Positions 28,348-36,241 of a stretch of DNA of 64,000 nt are shown piece by piece (the stretch's first letter is position 1; each line of letters starts with the position of its first letter). This stretch comes from Leuconostoc inhae (GTDB lineage: Bacteria; Bacillota; Bacilli; Lactobacillales; Lactobacillaceae). Under the pieces are notes generated by a model, which had not been told where the DNA came from, did no database searches, and worked only from the letters and a program-made list of their open reading frames with translations. The position numbers were made by a program, and so were the translations under genes. The stretch spans positions 62,001-126,000 of the forward strand of contig NZ_BPKW01000006.1 of NCBI RefSeq assembly GCF_019656015.1, written 5' to 3'.

Positions 28348-28869
28348 TTACAGCCACCAATTATAAATTTGTTCCGCAAAAAACGGTACATGATCTAATA
28401 ATTCATTCAACTGTGGCGTATTTAAAAATTGGTCTTGGATCCAAACATTGGGTATAACTGATAATAATTGTAACCCAAAAAATGCAACAACTATGCCAAT
28501 AATACCATATAGCAATGCACCAAGGACACCATCAAGCCAGCCTAATAACGGTATGTGTCGAATAACCTTTAAAGACTTAAGTACATAGTGACTAATGGCA
28601 CCACCCAGTATCAATAAAATACTGAAACTAATGCCTGAAGCTAAAAATTGTGACCCATGACTAACGAGATCTTGTGGTACACTCGTTCGAATAAATTGAC
28701 CATCCACAAAATTTGATATGAGCGTGCCGAATGGTTTAGAGAACTTAATCGCAATATACCAAACGACAAGCCATAATGCTAGTCGTAATAAACCATTTAC
28801 CAACCCGTGACGATAGCCAGACAACAACCATGCCGCCACAAATAGTATCGCAATTCCTAATAATATCAT
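28348..28869 (-). CDS. CvpA-family membrane protein
   Basis: This 173-residue protein has four hydrophobic segments. The CvpA pattern WLLSGYRHGLVNGLLRLALW is at residues ~14-33 and GWLDGVLGALLYGIIGIVV near 110. CvpA proteins affect colicin production and envelope homeostasis, but their biochemical role is unclear. It overlaps zapA by 4 bp. Confidence 0.88.
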   Translation of the reverse strand: MILLGIAILFVAAWLLSGYRHGLVNGLLRLALWLVVWYIAIKFSKPFGTLISNFVDGQFIRTSVPQDLVSHGSQFLASGISFSILLILGGAISHYVLKSLKVIRHIPLLGWLDGVLGALLYGIIGIVVAFFGLQLLSVIPNVWIQDQFLNTPQLNELLDHVPFFAEQIYNWWL

Positions 28870-29273
28870 AAGTTTGTTGTTCCTTGTTTAAATAGCTTAT
28901 CTGTTGTACGTGCTTGACTATCATGCTTGGCATCATCAATAATTGACCCAATGGCATTTTTAGGTTCACGTTTTGCAACTGCCTTTTTAGGCTTCTGCGT
29001 ATTTTGTAATTCGGCCTCTAATGTTGCAATTTTTGCTTGCAATTCATCAATTTCAGCTTGTTTGTAAAGCTGATCAGAAAGTGCATTGAATGTTAATAAT
29101 ACTGTTTGGTCAGCTTGCGATAAATTCGGGGCAACTGTTTTTATTTGAACTAATTGTTTATTGAATAAAGTTTCAGTGGCTTTAAAATGTGGCAAACTAG
29201 CATTGCCTGAAATTGTATACTTTTTGCCAGCCAAATTAGCCTTGTAATGCTTTTTTTCGTTTTGAATAGCCAT
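28866..29273 (-). CDS. zapA: Cell division protein ZapA-like
   Basis: This 135-residue protein starts with a ZapA domain ([20 protein letters not shown], then [20 protein letters not shown]) with the central coiled-coil through which ZapA bundles FtsZ filaments. The C-terminal basic tail of about 40 residues is longer than in B. subtilis. Its position directly upstream of cvpA and mutS2 is the standard Firmicute neighbourhood. AGGGAA precedes the ATG. Confidence 0.85.
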   Translation of the reverse strand: MAIQNEKKHYKANLAGKKYTISGNASLPHFKATETLFNKQLVQIKTVAPNLSQADQTVLLTFNALSDQLYKQAEIDELQAKIATLEAELQNTQKPKKAVAKREPKNAIGSIIDDAKHDSQARTTDKLFKQGTTNL

Positions 29274-29330
29274 TGTTTTTTCCCTTATTGTATCTAATCA
29301 ATTATACACTATATTTCCTTTAACCAAAAC

Positions 29331-29339
29331 TGATATACT
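29331..29339 (+). promoter_or_regulatory. Extended -10 promoter of rnhC, close to the start codon
   Basis: TGATATACT carries a TG-extended -10 box (TATACT at 29334-29339). The ATG follows after 7 nt, so the transcript probably starts at or next to it. No Shine-Dalgarno is present. Confidence 0.5.
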
Positions 29340-29346
29340 TAATAGT

Positions 29347-30276
29347 ATGCAAAAAGTCATACAAGTTACACCTTCACAATTACAAAAAATGGTCGCATTT
29401 TACACATCAGCTAGTACACCTCACTTACCTAATGGCGCTGTTTTTGCAGCAAAAAACAGTCGTGCATCAATCATTGGCTATAAATCAGGCAAAGTATTGT
29501 TTCAAGGATTAGGTTTTGCTCAAGAAGCAGCAATTTGGCAAAATGGCACTGTTTCGACTGCAGCCAAAGTGCTTGGAAAAAAATCAACCACGCCTGGTGT
29601 TAATATACCAAACAATTTCTCAAATTGGTCTGTTCTGGGTTCCGACGAGGTTGGCGCAGGTGCCTATTTTGGGCCATTAACAACTGCTGCAGTCTTTGTT
29701 GCCAAAGAAAATATCAGTTGGGTACGTCAACTCGGAATTGCGGATTCAAAAACGCTAACTGATGCTAAAATGCGACAAATCGCACCTGACATCATTGCAA
29801 AATTACCGCACCACGTTGTTAATTTAATGCCTGAAAAATACAATATTTTGCAGCAAAAAAACAATGTGAATCAAATGAAAGCCATTTCTCATAATTTCGT
29901 TTTAGGCAAAGTATTGGACAAAATTTCCCCCACTATGCCTGATGGCATATTAATTGATCAGTTTGCACAAGAAAGCACTTATTTCAAATATTTGCACAAT
30001 GCTAAACAATCAAAAATTGTACAACAAAATGTCTATTTCACAACTAAAGGTGAACAATATCATCTTAGTGTTGCTGCAGCTTCAATTTTAGCGCGCGTTG
30101 TTGAATTAGATGCAATTGACAGCTTAAGCCATGAAGCAGGCATACGTTTGCCTATCGGCGCAGGTAAAGAGGTGGACATTGTGGCTTCTAAATTACTAAA
30201 ACAAGGCGCTGATTTAAATCATTTTGCTAAATTACATTTTGCTAATACATTAAAAGCAGAAAAATTAAAGCGCTAG
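29347..30276 (+). CDS. rnhC: Ribonuclease HIII
   Basis: This 309-residue protein cleaves the RNA strand of RNA-DNA hybrids. It has the N-terminal TBP-like substrate-binding domain (~1-85) that marks RNase HIII. The RNase H2-type core follows: [14 protein letters not shown] (first Asp-Glu), [17 protein letters not shown] and [13 protein letters not shown]. It is divergent from zapA. It has no ribosome-binding site and a very short or absent 5' leader. Confidence 0.95.
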   Translation: MQKVIQVTPSQLQKMVAFYTSASTPHLPNGAVFAAKNSRASIIGYKSGKVLFQGLGFAQEAAIWQNGTVSTAAKVLGKKSTTPGVNIPNNFSNWSVLGSDEVGAGAYFGPLTTAAVFVAKENISWVRQLGIADSKTLTDAKMRQIAPDIIAKLPHHVVNLMPEKYNILQQKNNVNQMKAISHNFVLGKVLDKISPTMPDGILIDQFAQESTYFKYLHNAKQSKIVQQNVYFTTKGEQYHLSVAAASILARVVELDAIDSLSHEAGIRLPIGAGKEVDIVASKLLKQGADLNHFAKLHFANTLKAEKLKR

Positions 30277-30337
30277 CAACTATAATTAAAATTTTTCAAC
30301 CCAGCTTAACGCAATCATAATAACGGAGGTTTATCAT

Positions 30338-30628
30338 ATGTCAATCCTATTTTTAATACCAGTACTGATTTTATTTTTGATTATTTATTTCTTTGCTTTA
30401 TTATTCACGAATACATTTGGCATCATACCCAGGTTGGTTCTGGCAATTGTTTTAGTTCTTTTAGTATCTTTCATTATTAAAAATTTTTTCGCAGTTATCG
30501 GCGTGATTGTTTTAATTTCACTCGCTTTCTGGATTCGAATGAAATTTATCAAAAAACCTACCACTAAACGTCCCCAAGACAAAAATACTTTTGATGGTCA
30601 ATTTGAAGAAATCAATAAAGATAAATAG
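30338..30628 (+). CDS. Small membrane protein of unknown function
   Basis: This 96-residue protein has three hydrophobic segments (residues ~3-24, 28-46, 49-64) and a charged C-terminal tail ending FEEINKDK. The Shine-Dalgarno AACGGAGG is strong and well placed. No family is recognised. It lies between rnhC and an NAD(P)-binding protein gene, all on the plus strand. Confidence 0.7.
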   Translation: MSILFLIPVLILFLIIYFFALLFTNTFGIIPRLVLAIVLVLLVSFIIKNFFAVIGVIVLISLAFWIRMKFIKKPTTKRPQDKNTFDGQFEEINKDK

Positions 30629-30718
30629 TACATCATTGCGGTACACTATTAACTGAATAATCTTTCTGTTTTCATATCAGTAACACCATTTAATCAAAAA
30701 ATACTAAAGGAGATTAAA

Positions 30719-31357
30719 TTGAAAACTATTAACAAGCAAAAATTAGTTATTGTTGGCGGCACAGGGTTTGTTGGTCAGGGTTTCATCAAGAATTTTTCAC
30801 CCGACTTATTTGAAATCCATAGTTTATCTCGGCATGCATTTATGCCTAGTAAAAATGACGCAACAATTTACCATGCAGTTGATCTCGAAAAATCTGAACA
30901 GTGGCAGGCGATTGTAGCTGATGCTGACTGGGTTATTGATGCCGTGGGTATCTTATTTCCAAATCCTTTAAAACACCAAACGTATCAAAAAAATAGTGTC
31001 AACCCTGCTAAATTAGTAATCGATGTCTTGAAAGAAGAAACAAAACCAAACTTTCTTTTTGTCTCAGCAAATACTGGCCCTTTTTTCATGAAACCTTATC
31101 TAAGAGCAAAATTAGAAGTCGAATCATTAGCCAAAAAACAATTAAAGAATCGTGCTTTTATGGTATATCCAGGTATTGTTTTTGATAAGGACAGACAATC
31201 ATCTTATTTACCAGGTATTCTCATTAATAAATTTAAGCGTTTATCATATTTTGATCATCTACGCGCCATTAGTAGAACTGAATTTTCATCAGAGGTTGAA
31301 CAAATTTTACTTGATAATTCCAGTCCCCTACTAAAGCGAACTGTTACTATTAAATAA
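30719..31357 (+). CDS. NAD(P)-binding SDR-type (NmrA/epimerase-like) protein
   Basis: This 212-residue atypical short-chain dehydrogenase begins with the Rossmann motif VIVGGTGFVGQGFIK near residue 10. It continues with DWVIDAVGILFPNP and FLFVSANTGPFFMKPYL, resembling the NDUFA9/YbjT-like nucleotide-binding proteins. The start codon is TTG, supported by AAAGGAG 6 nt upstream. Substrate unknown. A strong terminator follows. Confidence 0.8.
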   Translation: MKTINKQKLVIVGGTGFVGQGFIKNFSPDLFEIHSLSRHAFMPSKNDATIYHAVDLEKSEQWQAIVADADWVIDAVGILFPNPLKHQTYQKNSVNPAKLVIDVLKEETKPNFLFVSANTGPFFMKPYLRAKLEVESLAKKQLKNRAFMVYPGIVFDKDRQSSYLPGILINKFKRLSYFDHLRAISRTEFSSEVEQILLDNSSPLLKRTVTIK

Positions 31358-31414
31358 CCAACTATTATGCCATCATTAGTAACAACCGAAAAAATGACAT
31401 ATTCTTTGTTAAAT

Positions 31415-31460
31415 AAAACAGCATTAACTTCATGCAGGAGTTAATGCTGTTTTAATTTTT
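31415..31460 (+). terminator. Terminator after the NAD(P)-binding protein gene
   Basis: AAAACAGCATTAACT pairs with AGTTAATGCTGTTTT and is followed by AATTTTTT. It closes the conserved plus-strand genes and marks the left side of the accessory region. Apart from this and a 12-bp palindrome AGAACTAGTTCT near 31472, nothing is seen in 31358-31560. Confidence 0.9.
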
Positions 31461-31564
31461 TAATTGCTAAAGAACTAGTTCTGGTTTTCGAATTTCGATA
31501 CGCATTCTTTTATTTTCTGACACTTGATTTCTTAGTAACCTATCGATTAATGATAAATGACTTG

Positions 31565-31628
31565 ACTAGCATATTAAACAGGTATTTCAATTAATGGTAT
31601 AATATACTAGCATATTACTTGCTAGTAT
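31565..31628 (+). promoter_or_regulatory. Promoter with repeated operator-like element
   Basis: A perfect TATAAT lies at 31598-31603. ACTAGCATATTA occurs twice (31565-31576 and 31606-31617). The downstream copy is part of an inverted repeat ATACTAGCA..TGCTAGTAT (31604-31628) that covers the expected start of transcription. No good -35 box is seen, so an activator or repressor is likely. Confidence 0.55.
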
Positions 31629-31657
31629 TATGTCACACATGCAATTGGAGGTCGCAC

Positions 31658-31762
31658 ATGTTCATGCTTATTATCGATTTTTTTCAATCAATTTTAGGTG
31701 CATTTGCTAGTGGAAAAACTTTCCAAGACTACGAAGAGCATAAAAATGATAAAAAAAAGTAG
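31658..31762 (+). CDS. 34-residue membrane peptide
   Basis: This small open frame starts with ATG 6 nt after TTGGAGG and encodes MFMLIIDFFQSILGAFASG followed by a charged tail rich in Lys and ending KKK. One hydrophobic or amphipathic helix at the N-terminus and a basic tail recall small toxin or regulatory peptides, but no family match is claimed. It overlaps the next gene by 17 bp. The strong ribosome-binding site and promoter make it likely to be translated. Confidence 0.6.
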   Translation: MFMLIIDFFQSILGAFASGKTFQDYEEHKNDKKK

Positions 31763-32012
31763 ACCGATTATGACACAAAAAATTAAATTATGGCTTATTT
31801 TCTCCTCTCTCATACTACTGTTTCTGCTCACAATTTTGCGTTTGATCAGTGGCATCAGTTTACTCACTCAAATTGGATTAACCATTATTTCTATAATATC
31901 CCTATTTTTTTCAGTTGATGATATTAAAAATAAAAAATGGTTTGATGCAACAAATATTGGTGGTTTGATTGCCAGTTTAATCATATTATCAACAACTTGG
32001 TTTGGAATATAA
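31746..32012 (+). CDS. Small membrane protein of unknown function
   Basis: This 88-residue protein (from the ATG at 31746; MTQKIKLW at 31770 is an alternative) has three hydrophobic stretches and a short polar loop with DDIKNKKWFD. GAAGAG lies upstream within the end of the 34-residue peptide gene, so the two are probably coupled. No family recognised. Confidence 0.55.
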   Translation: MIKKSRPIMTQKIKLWLIFSSLILLFLLTILRLISGISLLTQIGLTIISIISLFFSVDDIKNKKWFDATNIGGLIASLIILSTTWFGI

Positions 32013-32297
32013 CATACTCATATCATAGTATTCAAAGCATCGAGAATAACCATTAGAAATAACAATAATTAGGCCGTGAGATTATAGCGCAACAACTTTT
32101 TGAATTACTAAAGCGCAATATTGATCTTATACGAGTTACGATGTTTTTAGTATCAAAATTTCACCCTGACTAAAAAATCAATTCAGATATTGTTTTTGCA
32201 ACAATCGTTTTCCTATCAACTTGATTCATATTTTTTGTTAGTTAAGCACACAATAAACGTGTATTGATCCACGTTAAAAGCATTCAGGAGAATGATT

Positions 32298-32639
32298 ATG
32301 GACGAAAATAGCACAACTGTACCGACAGAAGTTAAAGGTTGGAACTGGGGCGCCTTTATCTTTAACATTTTTTGGGGCATCGGTAACAAAACTTATTTAC
32401 CTTTATTATGCCTTATACCTGGTTTTAACTTAATTTGGATGTTTGTATGTGGCTTTAAAGGTAATGAATGGGCATGGAAAGATGGCGACCATAATGACAT
32501 CGAAACTTTTAAAGCCGTTCAAGCAACATGAAACCGAGCTGGATTAGTATACTTTATCATAACTATAACTTTTATAGTTTTGTATGTCTTAGTTATTGGT
32601 GCCATTATTATGTCGATGCCTAATAGCAACAGTTACTAA
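32298..32639 (+). pseudogene. Small membrane protein gene interrupted by an in-frame TGA
   Basis: The ATG at 32298 has AGGAG 7 nt upstream. Codons continue through VKGWNWGAFIFNIFWGIGNK and WMFVCGFKGNEWAWKDGD to a TGA at 32529-32531. In the same frame the sequence carries on as NRAGLVYFIITITFIVLYVL and ends at TAA 32637-32639. Proteins of this type usually read AxWNRAG here, so TGA most likely replaces TGG (Trp). The product would be either a truncated 77-residue protein or a broken gene. The intact family has a C-terminal membrane helix that is lost. Function of the family unknown. Confidence 0.7.
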
Positions 32640-32646
32640 TCATCAA

Positions 32647-32661
32647 GCACTCACAGAGTGC
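32647..32661. repeat. Hairpin repeat GCACTCACAGAGTGC, copy 1
   Basis: A perfect 6-bp inverted repeat with a 3-nt loop lies directly after the preceding gene. An identical copy is at 35171-35185, and a degenerate form (ACTTACAGAGTAACGC) follows the next gene near 32951. Confidence 0.6.
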
Positions 32662-32702
32662 CTAATTAATTTTTGATTAACAAAAATTACTGTGGACAAT
32701 TC

Positions 32703-32942
32703 ATGAAAAAAATCAATATGCGACATAAAGGATGGCTAACTTTCAACATTACTAGCATCGTTCTATTTTTAATTAGCAGTATTTTCCTATGGATGCGCGA
32801 CACCGACGGTGCTGGTGCTGGTGCCATCATGAATAACGAACTACGTTTATTAAACTTGGGTGTTTTGTTCATATTTTTCGTTATAATTTGGCTTATTGAA
32901 TTTGTTGTGTTCTTAATTGTTAAAAATTTTAAGAAACAATAA
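32703..32942 (+). CDS. Small membrane protein of unknown function
   Basis: This 79-residue protein (ATG at 32703) has two hydrophobic helices (residues ~10-28 and ~48-72) separated by a Gly-Ala-rich loop DTDGAGAGA, and a basic C-terminus KNFKKQ. The ribosome-binding site (GTGGA) is weak. An earlier TTG in frame is less likely. No family recognised. It belongs to a series of tiny membrane genes in 31.6-34.1 kb. Confidence 0.5.
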   Translation: MKKINMRHKGWLTFNITSIVLFLISSIFLWMRDTDGAGAGAIMNNELRLLNLGVLFIFFVIIWLIEFVVFLIVKNFKKQ

Positions 32943-33021
32943 TAAAATACTTACAGAGTAACGCTCAAAACCAAAAATAAAAAATCCTCCGGCAATTAGC
33001 CCGTGGCGTTAAGGTAAAATC

Positions 33022-33291
33022 ATGAAAATAAACAAAACATTATTTAAAACAAGAACGGTAATATTATTAATTATACTCGCAGTGTGGCTTGGTAATGCCC
33101 TGCATCTCATTAATAATCAATACTTTGGTTATTTTGTAAGTGTTATGCCCTTTTTTATTTTTGGTCCTATGGTATATGATTCCTATATCAACAAACAAAA
33201 AATTTATTTCTGGATTTCTCTTACTGCAATAATTTTAATGACCTTGATTTTTATACAAAACATTTACCGCTTTTATATATTATCACACTGA
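33022..33291 (+). CDS. Small membrane protein of unknown function
   Basis: This 89-residue protein has three hydrophobic segments: residues ~12-28, 36-52 and 60-82. AAGG lies 7 nt before the ATG. It is flanked by CCTCCG and CGGAGG stretches (near 32993 and 33313) that form a loose inverted repeat around the gene. No homology recognised. Confidence 0.55.
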   Translation: MKINKTLFKTRTVILLIILAVWLGNALHLINNQYFGYFVSVMPFFIFGPMVYDSYINKQKIYFWISLTAIILMTLIFIQNIYRFYILSH

Positions 33292-33366
33292 AAATTTCCC
33301 GAAAATTACGTCGGAGGCTTTTATTAGTGCTTGAAATATAATACTGACAAAACGACAACAAAAAAA

Positions 33367-33386
33367 GTTAACCCACGTGGGTTAAC
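33367..33386. repeat. Perfect 20-bp palindrome
   Basis: GTTAACCCACGTGGGTTAAC is fully self-complementary. On the minus strand it is followed by seven T, giving the form of an intrinsic terminator, yet no minus-strand gene runs into it. Confidence 0.6.
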
Positions 33387-33518
33387 CGACTTAAGTAGAT
33401 ATCTCCGTCGTATACCATGCCCTCATTGACTGCTGATACTTTAGATATACCATAGTGAATTTTAGACTAAAAACAGACAACAAGCTTAAAACGGCTCACA
33501 ATATGTCTGACAGCGGGG

Positions 33519-33911
33519 ATGAAAGAAAATAAACGTATGAATACCTCAACTATACCTCCCCACTAGATTATTTTGATGATATGATAGCACACTATAACGC
33601 TGATAAAGTAAACCTTGAAAAAATTATAGTTGCTGAAATGGCTGGCTCAATATATGATCCTGATGTTGCCTTACCGTCTGACAATACAATCATCAACCCT
33701 AACTGTAAAACAAAGTTCTCGCTACCATTTAGAAAGTTTCATGAGCTACAACACTGTCTTAAATGGCGAACAACACAAAACATACGCGTTTAAAATGCTA
33801 GCAGATTTTTACTTTGACTAGATCACAGACAGATACAGCAAACTCTATGACTTCATGGCGTACTTTGGTATACCTATGTCGCTTGAGAGTTCTGTTTTGA
33901 AGAATATATAA
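33519..33911 (+). pseudogene. Decayed gene with two frameshifts and a stop
   Basis: A frame opens at ATG 33519 (MKENKRM). It switches to a second frame reading YEYLNYTSPLDYFDDMIAHY and DKVNLEKIIVAEMAGSIYDP, then switches back near 33700 to read YHLESFMSYNTVLNGEQHK, with a TAG at 33819-33821 and a final TAA at 33909-33911. The frame shifts compensate, so one ancestral gene of about 130 codons is likely. The protein is not recognised. The stretch 33292-33518 before it holds only the 20-bp palindrome. Confidence 0.5.
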
Positions 33912-33926
33912 CTTTTGGGGGATTTT

Positions 33927-34079
33927 ATGGATTTATTAATAGCTTTTTCAATGGCAGTAAGTGGATTAACATTTTTAATGTCAAGTAAAGACGAAAAAAA
34001 TAAAAATTACCAGTGGGCAGGAATACTGATGTTAGTGGCAAGTTTCATTAGCTTTCTTACTTACTTTGTTTATAAATAA
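33927..34079 (+). CDS. 50-residue membrane protein
   Basis: ATG at 33927 follows GGGGGA by 5 nt. The peptide has two hydrophobic helices (MDLLIAFSMAVSGLTFLM and WAGILMLVASFISFLTYFV) joined by a polar loop SSKDEKNKNYQ. Size and topology resemble many phage or island hairpin membrane proteins. No family recognised. Confidence 0.55.
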   Translation: MDLLIAFSMAVSGLTFLMSSKDEKNKNYQWAGILMLVASFISFLTYFVYK

Positions 34080-34137
34080 AAAGCCACCTACTATCAGTAA
34101 GCGACTTAAAACGAAAAAATAACTGTTTATCTTAACG

Positions 34138-34185
34138 AGAACGCCGACTCTGTGTGTCGCTTCCCTATTCAAACAACGGGCGGGG
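34138..34185. repeat. Accessory-region repeat module, copy A
   Basis: AACGAGAACGCC, then a small hairpin CGAC..GTCG, then CAAACAAC and GGCGGGG. The same order of blocks recurs at 38127-38168. AAGCGAC at 34102 and GTCGCTT at 34157 also form an inverted repeat across it. Confidence 0.4.
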
Positions 34186-34218
34186 ATGTCATTGGTTAAT
34201 TCATACAAAGGAGAACAC

Positions 34219-34719
34219 ATGCTACAAACTGCAGACGTTGTATTAGTTATCGACTTTCAAAATGGTGTATGCAAAGAGCCGAAAAATATTTTTAATCTTC
34301 AAGAATGCATAACTGGAATCAATAATCGTATTTCGGCATACCGTGAAACAAACAAGTTCATCATTTTCATTCAACACAATGATGAAGAGTTAATATATGG
34401 TCATTCCCTTTGGAAAATTATTCCTGAAATTAATACCCAATCCAATGATTGTTTCGTACAAAAGACACATGCTAATTCTTTTTATCATACTGAATTACGT
34501 AAAATTCTTAATGAAAATAATGTTAAAAGCCTCGAAATATGTGGCGCCCAAACAGAGTTTTGTGTCGATACAACAATTAAGATAGCACATGGTTTAGGTT
34601 ATGACTTACAAATGAAAAAAGGGCTTAGTACGACATTTGACAATGCTTATATGACTGCTCAGAATACCGTAAAGTTTTATGAACATATTTGGAATAATAG
34701 GTTTTTAAAACTATTTTGA
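34219..34719 (+). CDS. Isochorismatase-like cysteine hydrolase
   Basis: This 166-residue protein belongs to the isochorismatase/nicotinamidase superfamily. The catalytic triad is visible: Asp in VLVIDFQNG (residue ~11), Lys in FVQKTHANSF (~residue 84), and Cys in CGAQTEFCVDTTIKIA (~residue 119). The ATG at 34219 has AAAGGAG ideally placed; an earlier ATG at 34186 lacks one. Substrate unknown. A gene for an NTF2-like protein follows. The pair lies in the accessory region and was probably acquired horizontally. Confidence 0.88.
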   Translation: MLQTADVVLVIDFQNGVCKEPKNIFNLQECITGINNRISAYRETNKFIIFIQHNDEELIYGHSLWKIIPEINTQSNDCFVQKTHANSFYHTELRKILNENNVKSLEICGAQTEFCVDTTIKIAHGLGYDLQMKKGLSTTFDNAYMTAQNTVKFYEHIWNNRFLKLF

Positions 34720-34781
34720 GGCTGTTGCAACACCCAAAATGTATACACAAGATACCGCTAAACAATGGAGTTTTACTGCTA

Positions 34782-35156
34782 ATGAGAGAAGACATTGTTT
34801 CAAACTACTTTAAAATGTGGGTGGATAGAGACTTCACAAACCTAGATAATATATTTTGTGATCGTATCTACTATCGAGAATGTTATGGTGCCACTTATGT
34901 TGGTTTGGATGAAATTCATATGTGGATTAACGACATGTTACTTAAGCAAACTGTTCTGAAATGGGAAATAAAAAATTGCTACAATCTTGATAATTCAACT
35001 ATTTTTGTAGAATGGATTTTTCAAGCAAAAGAAGCAAACACATATGTATTTGATGGTATATCAACAATTAAATTTCACAATAATAAAATTATATCCATTG
35101 AAGAGTATGAGACAAAGCACAACACATTTAGACCATACAAGATTCAAAACCGCTAA
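34782..35156 (+). CDS. NTF2-like (SnoaL-type) protein
   Basis: This 124-residue protein begins MREDIVSNYFKMWVDRDFTN and contains FCDRIYYRECYGATYVGLDE and FDGISTIKFHNNKIISIEEY. That is the pattern of a single SnoaL/NTF2 barrel domain. The ATG at 34782 is preceded by TGGAG; an upstream TTG at 34716 is less likely. It is downstream of the isochorismatase-like gene with only 62 bp between. Substrate or partner unknown. Confidence 0.75.
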   Translation: MREDIVSNYFKMWVDRDFTNLDNIFCDRIYYRECYGATYVGLDEIHMWINDMLLKQTVLKWEIKNCYNLDNSTIFVEWIFQAKEANTYVFDGISTIKFHNNKIISIEEYETKHNTFRPYKIQNR

Positions 35157-35170
35157 ATCATCAATTATAA

Positions 35171-35185
35171 GCACTCACAGAGTGC
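35171..35185. repeat. Hairpin repeat GCACTCACAGAGTGC, copy 2
   Basis: Identical to 32647-32661 and again placed just after a gene. Flanking AAGCGTT..AACGC (35209-35232) adds a second, weaker hairpin. Confidence 0.6.
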
Positions 35186-35253
35186 GTACATACGTGCCAA
35201 GCGTTCACGTTAAAAAGCTCAATTCTAACGCGAAATACTACTTCACATATGTA

Positions 35254-35277
35254 AAACAGGTCGAAATCGACCTGTTT
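35254..35277 (+). promoter_or_regulatory. Perfect inverted repeat upstream of the KilA-N gene
   Basis: AAACAGGTCG pairs with CGACCTGTTT around AAAT. It lies 46 bp before the KilA-N start and could be an operator or a terminator for the gene before. Confidence 0.5.
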
Positions 35278-35322
35278 ATAAGGTTGTTGATAAACATGTG
35301 TATAACTAACAATGAGGTTTCT

Positions 35323-36180
35323 ATGGTTAACAAAGAAGAAATACACCCAAACGGTATGCCAATAAGCATTATAAATAATGGTCAAGATGGTACTAATGAT
35401 TTTATGAGTTTGACCGACATTGCCAAGACGAAAAATCCAGACGCCCCTACCGATATAATAAAAAATTGGTTACGTGCTAAATCTACCATTGAATTTTTGG
35501 GTCTCTGGGAACAAATGAATAACAATGATTTCAATATAGAAAAATTTTCTCAATTTAAAAATGATGCAGGATCAAATGCTTTTGTCATGTCTTCCTCAAA
35601 ATGGATAAAAGATACTAACGCAAGGGGTATTATTGCTCGATCAGGGATAGGAGGTGGAACATTTGCTCATACCGATATAGCATTTGAGTTTGCTTCTTGG
35701 ATTTCACCAGAGTTTCGTCTATACCTAATAAAAGATTATCAACAATTAAAGCTTAGTGACGCTAACAGACTAAGTGTAGAATGGAACTTAAATCGTGAGC
35801 TAAGTAGACTTAATTATCAACTCCATACAGAGGCAATAAAAGAAAATTTATTACCCGATACAAATACACAAAAACAAAATGGGTGGCGCTTTGCCAGTGA
35901 AGCAGATCGTTTAAATGTTGCAATATTTGGATTAACAGCAAAGCAATGGAAACAAAAAAATCCTACTAAAAAAGGCAACATGCGTGATAATGCAACCAAA
36001 ACACAACTATTGGTCTTGGTTAACATTGAAAGTATGAATGCTGAATTAATAAAATCAGGTGTTTCACAACAACAAAGGACTCAGCTGTTAAATACTATGG
36101 CCACACAACAGTTAGCTACATTTGCTAAAAATCAAAAAAGATTGCAAAAGTTTGAAAATGATAGCAATTTGTTAGAATAA
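35323..36180 (+). CDS. KilA-N domain protein (phage-type)
   Basis: This 285-residue protein has an N-terminal KilA-N DNA-binding domain (~25-130: FMSLTDIAKTKNPDAPTDII, NWLRAKSTIEFLGLWE, GGTFAHTDIAFEFASWISPE). A C-terminal region (~170-285) resembles the extra domain seen in phage antirepressor-like proteins (WRFASEADRLNVAIFGLTAK). The start ATG at 35323 follows GAGG by 5 nt. Such genes occur in prophages and islands. No other intact phage gene is beside it, so it is likely a leftover or a stand-alone cargo gene. Confidence 0.88.
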   Translation: MVNKEEIHPNGMPISIINNGQDGTNDFMSLTDIAKTKNPDAPTDIIKNWLRAKSTIEFLGLWEQMNNNDFNIEKFSQFKNDAGSNAFVMSSSKWIKDTNARGIIARSGIGGGTFAHTDIAFEFASWISPEFRLYLIKDYQQLKLSDANRLSVEWNLNRELSRLNYQLHTEAIKENLLPDTNTQKQNGWRFASEADRLNVAIFGLTAKQWKQKNPTKKGNMRDNATKTQLLVLVNIESMNAELIKSGVSQQQRTQLLNTMATQQLATFAKNQKRLQKFENDSNLLE

Positions 36181-36241
36181 TTTATACATTTAGGTATGTT
36201 TCTAGTAGTAAGTTCCCATAAGTTAATAAAATAAAACGTTT

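Noticed and set aside
32090..32175. Plus-strand coding-like stretch REIIAQQLFELLKRNIDLIR ending in TAA
   Set aside because: It has no start codon or ribosome-binding site and only about 30 codons; it may be a fragment but cannot be supported as a gene. Nothing else is seen in 32013-32297.
34032..34220. Minus-strand open frame of about 62 codons
   Set aside because: It starts opposite the isochorismatase ribosome-binding region, has no Shine-Dalgarno and mirrors the 50-residue membrane protein and repeat A.
32647..35185. Recurring short palindromes as a possible CRISPR array
   Set aside because: Only two exact copies 2.5 kb apart, no regular spacers and no cas genes; they are hairpin repeats after gene ends.
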